DNA of 64,000 nucleotides from Acidimicrobiales bacterium (GTDB lineage: Bacteria; Actinomycetota; Acidimicrobiia; Acidimicrobiales; SZUA-35): NCBI GenBank assembly GCA_020630065.1, contig JAHDCC010000016.1, positions 2,973-66,972 on the forward strand. Direction: 5' to 3'. Positions 29,532 to 39,577 of this stretch are shown piece after piece. The translations under genes were made by a program, and so were the position numbers. The notes under the pieces were generated by a model, which worked only from the letters and a program-made list of their open reading frames with translations, was not told where the DNA came from and made no database searches. Positions within the stretch are counted from its first letter, which is position 1. Each line of letters opens with the position of its first letter.

Positions 29532-31163
29532 TTGTTTATGAGTCTCGAACTACAACCGCATCCATCGTTTTCTCCTCGTACCGGTCCGGTGCTTGTTGTC
29601 GTCGCTGACGGAGTTGGCGTGGCCCCTGAAGGCCCTTCTAATGCTGTCACCGAAGCAAATACTCCTACTCTTGACGCTCTGGCTAAGTCTGCGCTGTCAA
29701 CAGAACTCGCCGCTCACGGGCCGGCGGTCGGATTACCTACCGACGACGATATGGGCAACTCTGAGGTTGGTCACAACGCTCTAGGAGCTGGACGAATTTT
29801 CGCTCAGGGAGCGAAACTGGTAAACGCTGCTCTGTCAAGCGGATCGCTGTTTGAGTCTGACGTGTGGGCTAAAGCAATCGAACATGGTAAACAAAACACG
29901 CTTCATCTTCTTGGGCTGCACTCCGACGGCAACGTTCACTCTCATACCTCTCACCTGTATCAGCTGCTGGAACAGGCGGCTGCTGAAGGGGTGACTCAAG
30001 CCTGTGTTCACATCTTGCATGACGGCCGCGACGTCGCTCCCCGGTCGGCTCTCACCTACATCGCCGAGACAGAAGCGGTCTTAACGAAGATTAACGAAAG
30101 CCACGAAGGCGCCCACTTCCGTATCGCTTCTGGTGGTGGACGTATGACGATCACTATGGACCGTTACGAAGCCGACTGGGACATGGTTGAGCGAGGCTAC
30201 AACTGCCATACCCACGGTATTGGCCGGGCGTTCAAGTCTGCTACCGAGGCGGTGGAAACCGTCTACGCTGAATCAGACCAGGGCGACCAGTACCTCGACG
30301 CCTTTGTGGTCGTCGACGACGCCGATCAACCCGTCGGCAAAATCACTGATGGCGATGCGGTTGTCATGTTCAACTTCCGTGGAGATCGCGCCATCGAGAT
30401 TTCACAAGCGTTCGAACAAGACAACTTTGACGGGTTTGATCGAGGCGACAACCCGAACGTTTACTACGCCGGAATGCTGCAATACGATGGTGACGCTCTG
30501 ATCCCCAAGAATTTCTTAGTTGCCCCTCCCGCCATCGACCGAACTATGGGCGAGTTCCTTTGCGCTTCGGGCAAAAGGTCGTTTGCGATTAGTGAGACTC
30601 AAAAGTTTGGGCACGTTACTTATTTCTGGAACGGTAACCGCTCGGGCTATATCGATGAAAGCCTCGAGACGTACGTCGAAATTCCATCCGACAATGTCGA
30701 GTTCAATACGACGCCTGGCATGAAACTGAATGAAATTACTGACAAGACCATTGAGTTTCTTCGATCTGGCAACTTCGATGGAGGCCGTATCAACTTCCCG
30801 AATGGAGACATGGTCGGCCACACGGGTGATCTTCCTGCCACTATCGAGGCCATGAAAATTTTGGACGGTTGCATGAAACGGTTGATCGACGTTATCGACG
30901 AAGTTGGCGGCGTTTTGATCTACACCGCAGATCATGGCAACGCTGACGTCATGTATACGGAGAAGAACGGTGAACGGACACCAAAGACATCTCACACGTT
31001 GAGTCCGGTACCGTTCTCGATCCATGACTCGGGTTTTGACGGCGAATACACCCTAGAACCGCCAACCGACGCTGGTTTGTCTCACGTTGCGTCGACGGTT
31101 CTTAATTTGATGGGTTTTGTAGCTCCCGACGACTACCAGCCGAGCCTCATCAAGTTCACCTGA
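29532..31163 (+). CDS. gpmI: 2,3-bisphosphoglycerate-independent phosphoglycerate mutase
   Basis: VLVVVADGVGVAPEGPSNAVTEANTPTLDAL, MGNSEVGHNALGAGRI, LHDGRDVAPRS, YTADHGNADVM. Confidence 0.95.
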   Translation: MFMSLELQPHPSFSPRTGPVLVVVADGVGVAPEGPSNAVTEANTPTLDALAKSALSTELAAHGPAVGLPTDDDMGNSEVGHNALGAGRIFAQGAKLVNAALSSGSLFESDVWAKAIEHGKQNTLHLLGLHSDGNVHSHTSHLYQLLEQAAAEGVTQACVHILHDGRDVAPRSALTYIAETEAVLTKINESHEGAHFRIASGGGRMTITMDRYEADWDMVERGYNCHTHGIGRAFKSATEAVETVYAESDQGDQYLDAFVVVDDADQPVGKITDGDAVVMFNFRGDRAIEISQAFEQDNFDGFDRGDNPNVYYAGMLQYDGDALIPKNFLVAPPAIDRTMGEFLCASGKRSFAISETQKFGHVTYFWNGNRSGYIDESLETYVEIPSDNVEFNTTPGMKLNEITDKTIEFLRSGNFDGGRINFPNGDMVGHTGDLPATIEAMKILDGCMKRLIDVIDEVGGVLIYTADHGNADVMYTEKNGERTPKTSHTLSPVPFSIHDSGFDGEYTLEPPTDAGLSHVASTVLNLMGFVAPDDYQPSLIKFT

Positions 31164-31551
31164 GCGATACCAGCTCCGATGTGACTATACAGAACTCGTT
31201 GCCTTCGGGGTCTTGCATCACGATGTGGGTTTCGTTTGGTGTTTGGTGCTGAGCTAGCACAACCCCGCCTGATTCGACTAGTGCTGCGACTAGGTCAGCA
31301 TCGCCGGTTGGTCTGATGTCGAGATGCAACCGGTTTTTGGCAGTTTTTGCCTCGGGGACTGGCACGAAGCTGACCGATGCTTGTTGGCCTGTTGGGTCGG
31401 TGATCATTTCTATCACGCCTCCAGGCTGACTATTGGTGTCAGCTGCCTCAGGTTGGTAGACGTAGCCGAGAGCGATGGCCCAGAAGTGGGCTAATCGTCG
31501 GGGGTCTTTGGCGTCGAACGTGAGACTAATCGAATGTGACATTAGTCCCAA
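31156..31551 (-). CDS. VOC family (glyoxalase-like) protein
   Basis: SLTFDAKDPRRLAHFWAIALGYVY ... RLHLDIRPTGDADLVAALVESGG ... VMQDPEGNEFCIV. Confidence 0.88.
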   Translation of the reverse strand: MGLMSHSISLTFDAKDPRRLAHFWAIALGYVYQPEAADTNSQPGGVIEMITDPTGQQASVSFVPVPEAKTAKNRLHLDIRPTGDADLVAALVESGGVVLAQHQTPNETHIVMQDPEGNEFCIVTSELVSLR

Positions 31552-31647
31552 CGGTAGACAAAAGATCGGTCCGGAACCAATTTTCCACCAGATCCGTTTC
31601 TTAGACGGATTCGGGTGGAACTTGGGCCGGACCTCAACTTCGCTTTG

Positions 31648-31833
31648 TTACTGGTATTCCTCGTCCCGGTCCAGGCTTTCATAATCCTGGCTCCGATGAC
31701 GTTCTAACAATTCCTGTGCATTTTCGTCCGCCCGTCTTCGTAGATCCCGTTGAGCGGGCCCAACGGCCCGATACAGCGAGATATACACCATCACGAAGAT
31801 AAACACAGCGCACAACACTACGAAAGTGTCCAT
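31648..31833 (-). CDS. Small membrane protein, hypothetical
   Basis: MDTFVVLCAVFIFVMVYISLYRAVGPAQRDLRRRADENAQELLERHR: one TM and an amphipathic helix; start chosen at internal ATG. Confidence 0.45.
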   Translation of the reverse strand: MDTFVVLCAVFIFVMVYISLYRAVGPAQRDLRRRADENAQELLERHRSQDYESLDRDEEYQ

Positions 31834-32185
31834 GCTGCACCACCTCCAAGGATTTGGACGTGCCACGTAGTCGTTGCCGCAACTACATGACAGTAATCGA
31901 CAGGTGAGCTGGGGCTCAATTATTCAATCGCCTCGCCATTGAGATGACCTTCTAAGCCTGGCTCAAACAATTGAATTCATAAGCAAAACCATCCTTTAGT
32001 GTCGTATCGGTTACACCACCTGCAGTATGTTGAAGTATGCGATGATGCATGCATTACAGTAGCACACCCGTTGAGATATGTGAAATCTCCGTCGACTAGA
32101 GAGTCAAAGTAGGCCATACTACATATGTGAAGGCCAACACCGCTTCCAATCACACCACCGACTAAAGAAGTACCGTAAGAGGCAC

Positions 32186-33061
32186 ATGACCATGGCACAA
32201 AAGCTCGTAGCCCTTGGAGAACTACTCTTCAACGCGCGCACCAAAGCCGACCTTACAGCCCGACAGGTCGCCGAAGCGGCCGATATCAGCCCCGCCTACT
32301 TACGAACTATTGAAACTGGCCGGAACCCAAAGACCAAAAAGCCCTCCAAACCACGCGCCGAAGTCTTAGCCAAAATCGCAGCCAAACTAAACCTCGACCG
32401 CAAAGAACTGTTAGAACTCGCAGACTACAACCCCAACCTTTTTGAGGGCAAAGCAGCCGTCGCCATCGAGCATTCCGCTGAACAACAACTCCGAGCAATG
32501 ATTGACGACAGCAAGAACCTCGGCGGCCTACATCCATTCCTACGAGAACGAACCCTCGACCGGCTCAACGAGTTCGCCGCCGACTTCAAAGCGATGAGTA
32601 GCGGCATCTACCGGGCATCACCCGACCACGAACCCCACATGATGCGCAACGCATTAGAAAGCTGCCAACAAACAATGCGCTCGGTCAGCTTCCGAAACGA
32701 CGCCTGGGGCACGTCGCGTCGCGGTCGACGATATCTTGACGCCCACCAGCTTCTCGTGGAACGAGGCGTCGACATGACCCGCATTTTTGTTGTCGATGAA
32801 CAGACCGAAGAACAACTTCAACCCACCCTTGAACGACATCAAGAACTCGGCATCAAGTACTGCCTTGTTCACATCGAAGACCTCGAAGACAGATACGCAT
32901 CAGATTTCGTAATCTACGATGACAGCCTACTTCGAACAACCGTCAACCTCGTTGGCCGTTCCGGCAAAACTCAATCAGCCGAGTACACCCAAGACCCGGC
33001 CCAAGTCCAACAAGCAATCGTGGACTTTGAATCGCTAGCTCGGTTGGCTTACGAAAGCTAA
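32186..33061 (+). CDS. XRE-family HTH regulator with large C-terminal sensor domain (possibly PLD-like)
   Basis: LTARQVAEAADISPAYLRTIETGRNPKTKKPSKPRAEVLAKIAAKLNLD (HTH); C-terminal ~170 aa includes GTSRRGRRYLDAHQLLVERGVDMTRIFVVDEQ ... DFVIYDDSLLRTTV. Confidence 0.75.
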   Translation: MTMAQKLVALGELLFNARTKADLTARQVAEAADISPAYLRTIETGRNPKTKKPSKPRAEVLAKIAAKLNLDRKELLELADYNPNLFEGKAAVAIEHSAEQQLRAMIDDSKNLGGLHPFLRERTLDRLNEFAADFKAMSSGIYRASPDHEPHMMRNALESCQQTMRSVSFRNDAWGTSRRGRRYLDAHQLLVERGVDMTRIFVVDEQTEEQLQPTLERHQELGIKYCLVHIEDLEDRYASDFVIYDDSLLRTTVNLVGRSGKTQSAEYTQDPAQVQQAIVDFESLARLAYES

Positions 33062-33213
33062 CAACCCCCGTACTAGGCGCTGACAGCTCCGTTTCGAACT
33101 CGAGCGAACTTAAGCCAAATGGTCCGTTCGACCCACAGAATCGACCGTCGCTAGGTGCATCCTCTCTTCGCTACCTCCACTACAAACAAGTACGTTGGAG
33201 CAGTAGCAAGGAG

Positions 33214-33999
33214 TTGCACTTGAGGGAACTGGCGGAACAACTGTCCAAACGATTTATTCGAGGATTTCTGATCCTTTTCCCGGTCGCTGTCTTTGTCGGG
33301 TTCGGGCTAGCCACTGACGGAACAACTTCCACAGCCGAACCTCAAGATGACGCCGTCGCTTTTGTACTTAATCAATCCCCCGAAAAGCTAGAGCGCCAGC
33401 CCGACGCCGAAATTTCGACTACACCTACCATCACGGCAGCTCCCGAAACCACAACATCGGCACCCAACCCTCCCGCTCCAGCTGATCCCCCAACCGATGC
33501 CCCGGCAACTCAAGCACCGGCAACCGCCAGCCCAACGGCGCCACCTCAAGCTCAAACCCCCGACCAACGAGGCCAGGCAGCCCTAGCCAAAATCACCTAC
33601 CCATGGGCTGAACGGCTACCAGGATGGCGAATCTCGTTCCATCCAGAACGAAGCGGCGTCTACGGGTACACTCTCGTCCACGAAAAACGCATCGAAGTGT
33701 ACGTACGCTCTGGACAATCCGACGAACTGCTGGCTCATGTAGTAGCCCACGAAATCGGGCACGCGGTCGACGTGACACACAATAACGGCGACGAACGTGA
33801 CCGCTGGTTAGCGGCCCGAGGAATCCAAGGCACCACGTGGTGGCCCAACGACGGCGCTTCGGACTTCTCAACCGGGGCTGGCGACTTCGCTGAAAGCTTC
33901 GCTGCGTGGCAAGTTGGATCAGAATCGTTCCGCTCCAAACTAGGCCCATCTCCATCCACGGCACAATTAGACGTATTACGCCAATTAGCGCTAGGCTAA
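33214..33999 (+). CDS. Secreted/anchored metalloprotease-like protein (HExxH)
   Basis: N-terminal TM, Pro/Thr/Ala-rich linker, then VVAHEIGHAVDVTHNNGDERDRW (HEIGH zinc motif). Non-ATG start likely. Confidence 0.7.
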   Translation: MHLRELAEQLSKRFIRGFLILFPVAVFVGFGLATDGTTSTAEPQDDAVAFVLNQSPEKLERQPDAEISTTPTITAAPETTTSAPNPPAPADPPTDAPATQAPATASPTAPPQAQTPDQRGQAALAKITYPWAERLPGWRISFHPERSGVYGYTLVHEKRIEVYVRSGQSDELLAHVVAHEIGHAVDVTHNNGDERDRWLAARGIQGTTWWPNDGASDFSTGAGDFAESFAAWQVGSESFRSKLGPSPSTAQLDVLRQLALG

Positions 34000-34086
34000 C
34001 TAGCTCTACGCTGTTGAGACGTGTCAACGCCGGGATATCTTCGCTACTACAGCGCTGTCTACATCAACGATGTGAACTGGAAGACG

Positions 34087-35064
34087 ATGGCCGATTTTCG
34101 TATTGTGAGTTACGCCCAAAATTGCGAAGACGTGATGCTGTGGCGCGCGTTTAAAGACGTGACGAGTGGGTTCTATGTTGACGTTGGCGCCAACTCCCCA
34201 ACAATCGACTCGGTGACCCAGCTCTTTTACGACAACGGCTGGCACGGAATCAATATTGAGCCGCTTTCGCCCTGGATTGAACAACTCAGCTCACGCAGGT
34301 CAAGAGACATTAATCTGGCTGTGTGTGCGTCAGACAAAGAGTCCGATATCGAGCTTCTTGACGTCCGCGAAACTGGTCTTTCCACCGGCGATCTCGATCT
34401 GAAAGAGTTCTACGAAGACCGTTTCGAAGTAGCCGTCGTACCATCGACGACAACCACGTTGACCGCCATTTTGTCTGAACACGCCGGTACCGACATCCAT
34501 TTTATGAAGGTAGATGTTGAAGGCATGGAATACGAGGTCTTGAACGGTTGTGACTTCACCAAGTTCCGTCCACGCATCGTGCTCGTCGAAAGCATCGACC
34601 CAGTGAGCCAAGAACCCAACCATCACGGATGGGAACCCCTGCTAACAAAAGCTGGTTATACGTTTCTGTATTTTGATGGCTTAAACCGGTTCTATGGCGC
34701 CGACGAGCATCTGCCATCGTTGACACCTCATTTTGAAGAACCTCCAAATATCTTCGACAATTTCGTTCGTCAATCAGATGAAGAGAACGCAGTGGCACTT
34801 CAACAGAGCTTGGACACGTTGCATGCGAAACAAACCGAGCTCGAAACCGTGCACCTCCGTCTACAAGAACTTCTCGCTCAACGCGCCGATCTTGAAGTGG
34901 AGTTAAACGCAGCCGAAGATGATGTCTTGTCGCTCCAGGCCGAAGTGTCCGAACTGCAGAACACACTTTCGTGGCGGGTGACAACACCGTTGCGTTGGGT
35001 TCGCCGCCTCACCGCCGACGGACCAGCAGACGCCGCCTTTAAGCTGCTGCGCAAGCGACTGTAA
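34087..35064 (+). CDS. FkbM family methyltransferase with C-terminal coiled coil
   Basis: [14 protein letters not shown]...[31 protein letters not shown] and [15 protein letters not shown]; heptad-rich C-terminus. Start 34087 inferred (ORF track 34021). Confidence 0.88.
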   Translation: MADFRIVSYAQNCEDVMLWRAFKDVTSGFYVDVGANSPTIDSVTQLFYDNGWHGINIEPLSPWIEQLSSRRSRDINLAVCASDKESDIELLDVRETGLSTGDLDLKEFYEDRFEVAVVPSTTTTLTAILSEHAGTDIHFMKVDVEGMEYEVLNGCDFTKFRPRIVLVESIDPVSQEPNHHGWEPLLTKAGYTFLYFDGLNRFYGADEHLPSLTPHFEEPPNIFDNFVRQSDEENAVALQQSLDTLHAKQTELETVHLRLQELLAQRADLEVELNAAEDDVLSLQAEVSELQNTLSWRVTTPLRWVRRLTADGPADAAFKLLRKRL

Positions 35065-35122
35065 CTTAACGGCTGAAACCTTTGACAAGTCTTACAGCCC
35101 AGACCACTGCTATAGAGGGTTC

Positions 35123-35906
35123 GTGAGGATCGACCTTAGGCACTTCCGCTACTTTGTCGCTGTGGCCGAAGAGCTACACTTCGGACGGGCCGCTCAACGG
35201 CTCCACATTTCACAACCTCCGTTGAGCCAACAGATCCTGGCGATGGAACGTGAACTTGGCGTCCAGCTCTTTACCCGAACTAAGCGGCAGGTTGCGCTAA
35301 CAAAGGCCGGCGAACTTTTACTCCCCAAGCCCGCATGTTAATCGAAGACGCCGACCGTGTGATCCAATCGACGATACGTGCCGATCAAGGATTTGTTGGT
35401 TCTCTTCAGGTCGGCTTCACCGGTTCGTTCGTATGATTCCGAAACTCTCAACCACCCACGTCAGCACTAGCCTCCTGAAAACTGAGACCCTGATCGCAGC
35501 GATCCCGATCGGACACAAGCTAGCTTCTACCGATGAACTGACAATGGAACTGCTCGCCAACGAGCCGTTCATTATGTATGAGCCAGAAGCAGGAGCGGGA
35601 ATTTATAATCAGATCGTTGGCATGTGCCAAACAGCAGGTTTCACTCCCCACATTTCCCAGCACGCCCGACACATGCCCACTATTGTCAGCTTGGTGGCAG
35701 CCGGTATGGGGGTCTCGTTGGTTTCACCCGCCATGAAACGTATGAACCTGGGTCGAGTCTGTTACAGAGAACTAGCTACCCATAGCGCATCGACAGCGAT
35801 TACGACCGAAACCAGAACCGACCTTTTACTCGCCCACAGGACCAATGAGATATCGATGCTCATTCAGAACTTCATCGATGCCGCCAACGAGTCAACGGCC
35901 AGGTGA
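35123..35906 (+). pseudogene. LysR-family transcriptional regulator, frameshifted and internally deleted
   Basis: [34 protein letters not shown]...(LysR HTH) breaks at ~35330, continues in another frame ([33 protein letters not shown]), then resumes in a third frame as TETLIAAIPIGHKLAS... with part of the substrate domain missing. Confidence 0.85.
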
Positions 35907-35917
35907 TAGTCGAGCCG

Positions 35918-37132
35918 TTAGACTACCTGACCGGCTATGTAGGTTCCGATTTCTATCGAGGCGGTCGCCGCGGGCGACGGAGCATTACCTACGTGAATGC
36001 CGTGTGCGGTTTTGACGATGTGGAAGTCGTCTTCCAAGGTTCCGTCCCGTCGGAGCGCTTGGGCCCGTACCCCCGCTGGAGCAGAGATGAGGTCGTCTTC
36101 TTCGACAGAAGGAATGAGTTCTCGTAGACTGTTGGTAAAGGCCCGTTTGCTGATCGACCGGACGATTTCTCGGCCTCCTTCGCGCCAATGTTTCGCCGCC
36201 AGTTTCCAAAACCCGGGATAGCTAACCGTGTCAGCCATATCTCGCACGCTGAAATCGTTTTTGTTGTAGCCTTCTCGTTTCGTGGCGAGCACTGCGTTAG
36301 GACCTGCTTCGATACGGCCATCAATCGTTCGGGTGAAATGAACACCAAGGAAATTAAACTCGGGGTTTGGGACCGGGTAGATAAGGTTCTTCACTACATG
36401 TGTCTTGTTCGGTTTGAGCTGGTAGTACTCTCCTCGGAACGGGACGATTCGGATATCGTGATCGGCGGTTGGGGTTGGCTGGTCCGGGTCTAATTTGGTG
36501 ACCCGGTCGCTGTGGAGGCCTGCACAGTTGATGAATGTCCGACACTTTAGATCAGTGGTTTCGGTTGTGAGCACGCTGGGAGACCCCGACGTCACCCCTA
36601 TCACCCGTTGGCCTGTTTTCAGTTCGGCCCCAAGGCGTTCCAGTTTGGAAACCATCGCTATGCAAACTTTCCCGTAGTCGACGATTCCCGCCGATGGAAC
36701 ACCAATGGCCGCTATCCCCGCACAGTAAGGTTCTTGTTCTCGTAGTTCGTCGGCGGTGAGTTTGTTCACCTCGAGACCGTTGCTGCGCCCCCGTTCGTAG
36801 AGTGCTTCTAGCTGCCCGAGTTGACTGGAACGGGTAGCCACAATCACTTTTCCGCAGACCTCATGTTCAATATTGTTCGTTCGACAAAACTCGACCATCG
36901 ATTGCGAGCCAGCACGTGCAAACAGCGCCTTCCGAGTGCCCGGTTTGTAGTAGATTCCGGAATGGATTACACCACTGTTCCGGCCGGTCTGATGCCTCGC
37001 CCACTGATCTTCTTTTTCTATCACCACAACCCGTGCGTGAGGCTGTTTTGTGAGCAACGCAATGGCGGTGGACAGACCAACGATACCTCCCCCGATGATG
37101 GCGACGTCGTACACGTCTTTACGCTGATTCAT
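35918..37132 (-). CDS. lhgO: L-2-hydroxyglutarate oxidase/dehydrogenase
   Basis: DVAIIGGGIVGLSTAIALL (FAD), EKEDQWARHQTGRNSGVIHSGIYYKPGT, NFLGVHFTRTIDGRIEAGPNAVLA. Confidence 0.92.
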   Translation of the reverse strand: MNQRKDVYDVAIIGGGIVGLSTAIALLTKQPHARVVVIEKEDQWARHQTGRNSGVIHSGIYYKPGTRKALFARAGSQSMVEFCRTNNIEHEVCGKVIVATRSSQLGQLEALYERGRSNGLEVNKLTADELREQEPYCAGIAAIGVPSAGIVDYGKVCIAMVSKLERLGAELKTGQRVIGVTSGSPSVLTTETTDLKCRTFINCAGLHSDRVTKLDPDQPTPTADHDIRIVPFRGEYYQLKPNKTHVVKNLIYPVPNPEFNFLGVHFTRTIDGRIEAGPNAVLATKREGYNKNDFSVRDMADTVSYPGFWKLAAKHWREGGREIVRSISKRAFTNSLRELIPSVEEDDLISAPAGVRAQALRRDGTLEDDFHIVKTAHGIHVGNAPSPAATASIEIGTYIAGQVV

Positions 37133-38028
37133 CAGTCAACGAACCGACCGCGTTGGCGCAGAAGCTCTCGATGTAGGTTCGGTTCAGGTTTGAACGCGGC
37201 TCGTCCGTGTAGCCAGAAACGGTTGTTGATCAAGATCAGGTCACCTACTGAAAGGTCGAGTGTGATGGTTGAGGCACATGTTTCGAGTGAGTCGCTCAGC
37301 TTCCAAAGATACTCGGCCTGTTGACGTGTTTCGGGTTGTATGAATTGATCGATGTAGTTTATCTCCCATCCGTCTTGGTGTTCTGTGAAGAGCTTCCGTC
37401 GAACCGGGTGTGCGACGTTTTTACTTGGAGGGGATTGGAAGAGAAACTCTTGAGCGGATACCGGGTGCTGCGCGAAATAGTCAAGGTCTGACCAGTCATC
37501 GAGGTGGGTTATACGGGATTGTCCTCCGATTATGTGGTCGTTTTTAAGTTTCATCATCAACACCCACTCGGTCTGGTCGTTGGTGTAGGCGCCGTCGGTG
37601 TGTAACGTCAACGGCCTGTATGCCTGCCGGAGGTAGGAGTCGCTATCGTCGGTGTGTTTCACCGTGAACCGAGCGTAGAAGGTGCCCGACATTTGGTCGT
37701 AGTTCGCTACCCCAATCAAGTGACTTATCGCAGTTGCGAACTTGATGAAGTGGTCCGGGTCGGCGTCGAAGCTGTCAGAGCGCACCACGACCGCTCCGCA
37801 TCTACGGGAACGAAGCGCGGTTTGCAGGTCGACGCGTAACCCATCGCCTGTTAGTTCGGACAGTAGCGCGGCCAGCCGGAACCGTTGAAACGGCACATAC
37901 TCAGACTCTTGGACACTACATGTCGAGCTGGCGGATTGGAATTCCTGTTGGCACTGGGCCGAGAAGGTGACGCGGGTTAGCCGATGGTGTGCGGGGTCCT
38001 GTTTGATCGTGTAGCTGGACATACCCAA
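37132..38028 (-). CDS. glaH (csiD): CsiD-family glutarate 2-hydroxylase (Fe(II)/2OG oxygenase)
   Basis: FATAISHLIGVANYDQMSGTFYARFTVKHTDDSDSYLRQAYRPLTLHTDGAYTNDQTEWVLMMKL and LINNRFWLHGRAAFKPEPNLHRELLRQRGRF closely match CsiD as remembered. Confidence 0.92.
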   Translation of the reverse strand: MGMSSYTIKQDPAHHRLTRVTFSAQCQQEFQSASSTCSVQESEYVPFQRFRLAALLSELTGDGLRVDLQTALRSRRCGAVVVRSDSFDADPDHFIKFATAISHLIGVANYDQMSGTFYARFTVKHTDDSDSYLRQAYRPLTLHTDGAYTNDQTEWVLMMKLKNDHIIGGQSRITHLDDWSDLDYFAQHPVSAQEFLFQSPPSKNVAHPVRRKLFTEHQDGWEINYIDQFIQPETRQQAEYLWKLSDSLETCASTITLDLSVGDLILINNRFWLHGRAAFKPEPNLHRELLRQRGRFVD

Positions 38029-38050
38029 AACGGTAGATCACGAGAATAAA

Positions 38051-38065
38051 TATGTGAAATACATA
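38051..38065. promoter_or_regulatory. Palindrome TATGT-GAAAT-ACATA upstream of csiD
   Basis: Perfect 5-bp arms, 5-nt spacer, 23 bp upstream of the csiD start. Confidence 0.4.
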
Positions 38066-38078
38066 ATTCGACCCCTAG

Positions 38079-38097
38079 TAATATCTTTTCGATATTA
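38079..38097. promoter_or_regulatory. Palindrome TAATATC-TTTTC-GATATTA upstream of csiD
   Basis: Perfect 7-bp arms, 5-nt spacer, ~50 bp upstream of csiD. Confidence 0.5.
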
Positions 38098-38104
38098 AGC
38101 AGGG

Positions 38105-38671
38105 TTAGCCGAAGTTCTCCCAGTATCGGGAGGGCCGTGGACCTTTCTGCCCCTGATATTTGGATCCGAGAACACCGGCCCCGTACGGGTTATCGGCCTC
38201 AGTACTCATCCGCATGAAACTTATCTGACCGATTTTCATTCCCGGATACAGGGTGATTGGCAGACTGGCGACGTTTGAGAACTCCAACGTCAATTGGCCA
38301 TCCCAGCCAGCGTCAACAAATCCTGCCGTCGTGTGAATCAGTAACCCCAAGCGACCAAGACTCGACTTACCTTCGATTCGACCAACCAGATCGGCCGGTA
38401 TTGCGATCCGTTCAGCGGTCGACCCGAGTACAAAGTCACCAGGATGGAGAATAAACGGCTTGTCGTCGGATGCTTCAACTTCCGTCGTCAACGCTTCAAG
38501 ATTTGATTTAACGTCGATATGGCTAAATGTGTGGTTCTCAAAGACCACAAACCGGTGATCTAGTCGTAAATCGACCGATGACGGCTGGATGGCCGACTCT
38601 TCAAACGGTTCGATGATTATCCGGCCTGCGGCAAGTTCATTCTTAATACTTCGATCTGAAAGAATCACCAT
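38105..38671 (-). CDS. dcd: dCTP deaminase (possibly bifunctional dCTP deaminase/dUTPase)
   Basis: ILSDRSIKNELAAGRI, IQPSSVDLRLDHRFVVF, GRIEGKSSLGRLGLLIHTTAGFVDAGWDGQLTLE. Confidence 0.95.
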   Translation of the reverse strand: MVILSDRSIKNELAAGRIIIEPFEESAIQPSSVDLRLDHRFVVFENHTFSHIDVKSNLEALTTEVEASDDKPFILHPGDFVLGSTAERIAIPADLVGRIEGKSSLGRLGLLIHTTAGFVDAGWDGQLTLEFSNVASLPITLYPGMKIGQISFMRMSTEADNPYGAGVLGSKYQGQKGPRPSRYWENFG

Positions 38672-38759
38672 TCGAACACTAGCGCGATAAACACTTTCAG
38701 AGGCAGCCCAGCACGATGTGTACTTCAGTTGCAGCTAGATGAACCCGAAGATCTAGGAC

Positions 38760-39497
38760 GTGAGAGCAACGAACCTAAGACGAGCGATAGGGGTCGCTTC
38801 GTTCGTCGCGTTCACGTTGACGAGCTCAGCATGTCAGACTGCTGATCAGACTGCTGATCTGACTCGGGAAGTGTCGAAGCCCCGGATCCAGTCAGCACCA
38901 ACTACCCCTACGATCGAGACTACCCCGACGACGATCGCCCCAACTACGACGGTTCCCGCTCCTATCATTCCCGACGACTACTACGTCACCGACGGTTTCG
39001 CCATCCAACCACCGCCGGGTTGGAAACTGATCGACCAGCAATCCATTGCTGATGGAACAATCTCTGCGGGCATTCCCGTCGAGTCGGTCGAAACAATCGT
39101 GCAAGAGGTAGACAACGTGTTTGCTAACGGAGCGCTCGTTGCGTTTTACCGATTCGACGACTCAACCCAATACACCCCGAGTATTACTCTGTCACGCCAG
39201 GAGCCGCAGGCGGAAGCCGACGCTTCGAGCCAGGCGGCAAACACGGTCACCGACTTACAGGAACAGGGTTTCGTCGATGTGTCATCAACGGTTGGTTCGG
39301 CGCCTGCTGGGACAAGTGTCGGTGTCAGCTACACGGCCCCAGCGTCTCGTACCGGTTTTGGAGGCGACTTGTTTGCGAGCTCGTACGTCGTGTTTGGGGC
39401 GGACGCTACGTGGACGTTTACCGGGCTGACGTCGGACAGTCCTCAACTCATCGATGACACGGTCTCATCGCTGGCGAATTCACTCATCGAAACCTAA
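38760..39497 (+). CDS. Putative lipoprotein, hypothetical
   Basis: Lipobox-like LTSSACQTA; Thr/Pro linker; PsbP-like region (DYYVTDGFAIQPPPGWKL...). Confidence 0.65.
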   Translation: MRATNLRRAIGVASFVAFTLTSSACQTADQTADLTREVSKPRIQSAPTTPTIETTPTTIAPTTTVPAPIIPDDYYVTDGFAIQPPPGWKLIDQQSIADGTISAGIPVESVETIVQEVDNVFANGALVAFYRFDDSTQYTPSITLSRQEPQAEADASSQAANTVTDLQEQGFVDVSSTVGSAPAGTSVGVSYTAPASRTGFGGDLFASSYVVFGADATWTFTGLTSDSPQLIDDTVSSLANSLIET

Positions 39498-39516
39498 CTT
39501 CTGCCAAAATCCTTAA

Positions 39517-39540
39517 GGCCGTCCGACAATGCGGACGGCC
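39517..39540. terminator. Hairpin terminator candidate
   Basis: ggccgtccg-acaatg-cggacggcc, 9-bp stem 20 bp after the lipoprotein stop; no T-tract. Confidence 0.5.
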
Positions 39541-39577
39541 ATAGATCTGTTGGATAGGTCAAATTTGTTCTTTGGTC

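Noticed and set aside
38835-38858. Perfect 12-bp tandem duplication (cagactgctgat x2)
   Set aside because: Lies in the low-constraint linker of a lipoprotein (QTADQTAD); likely simple slippage.
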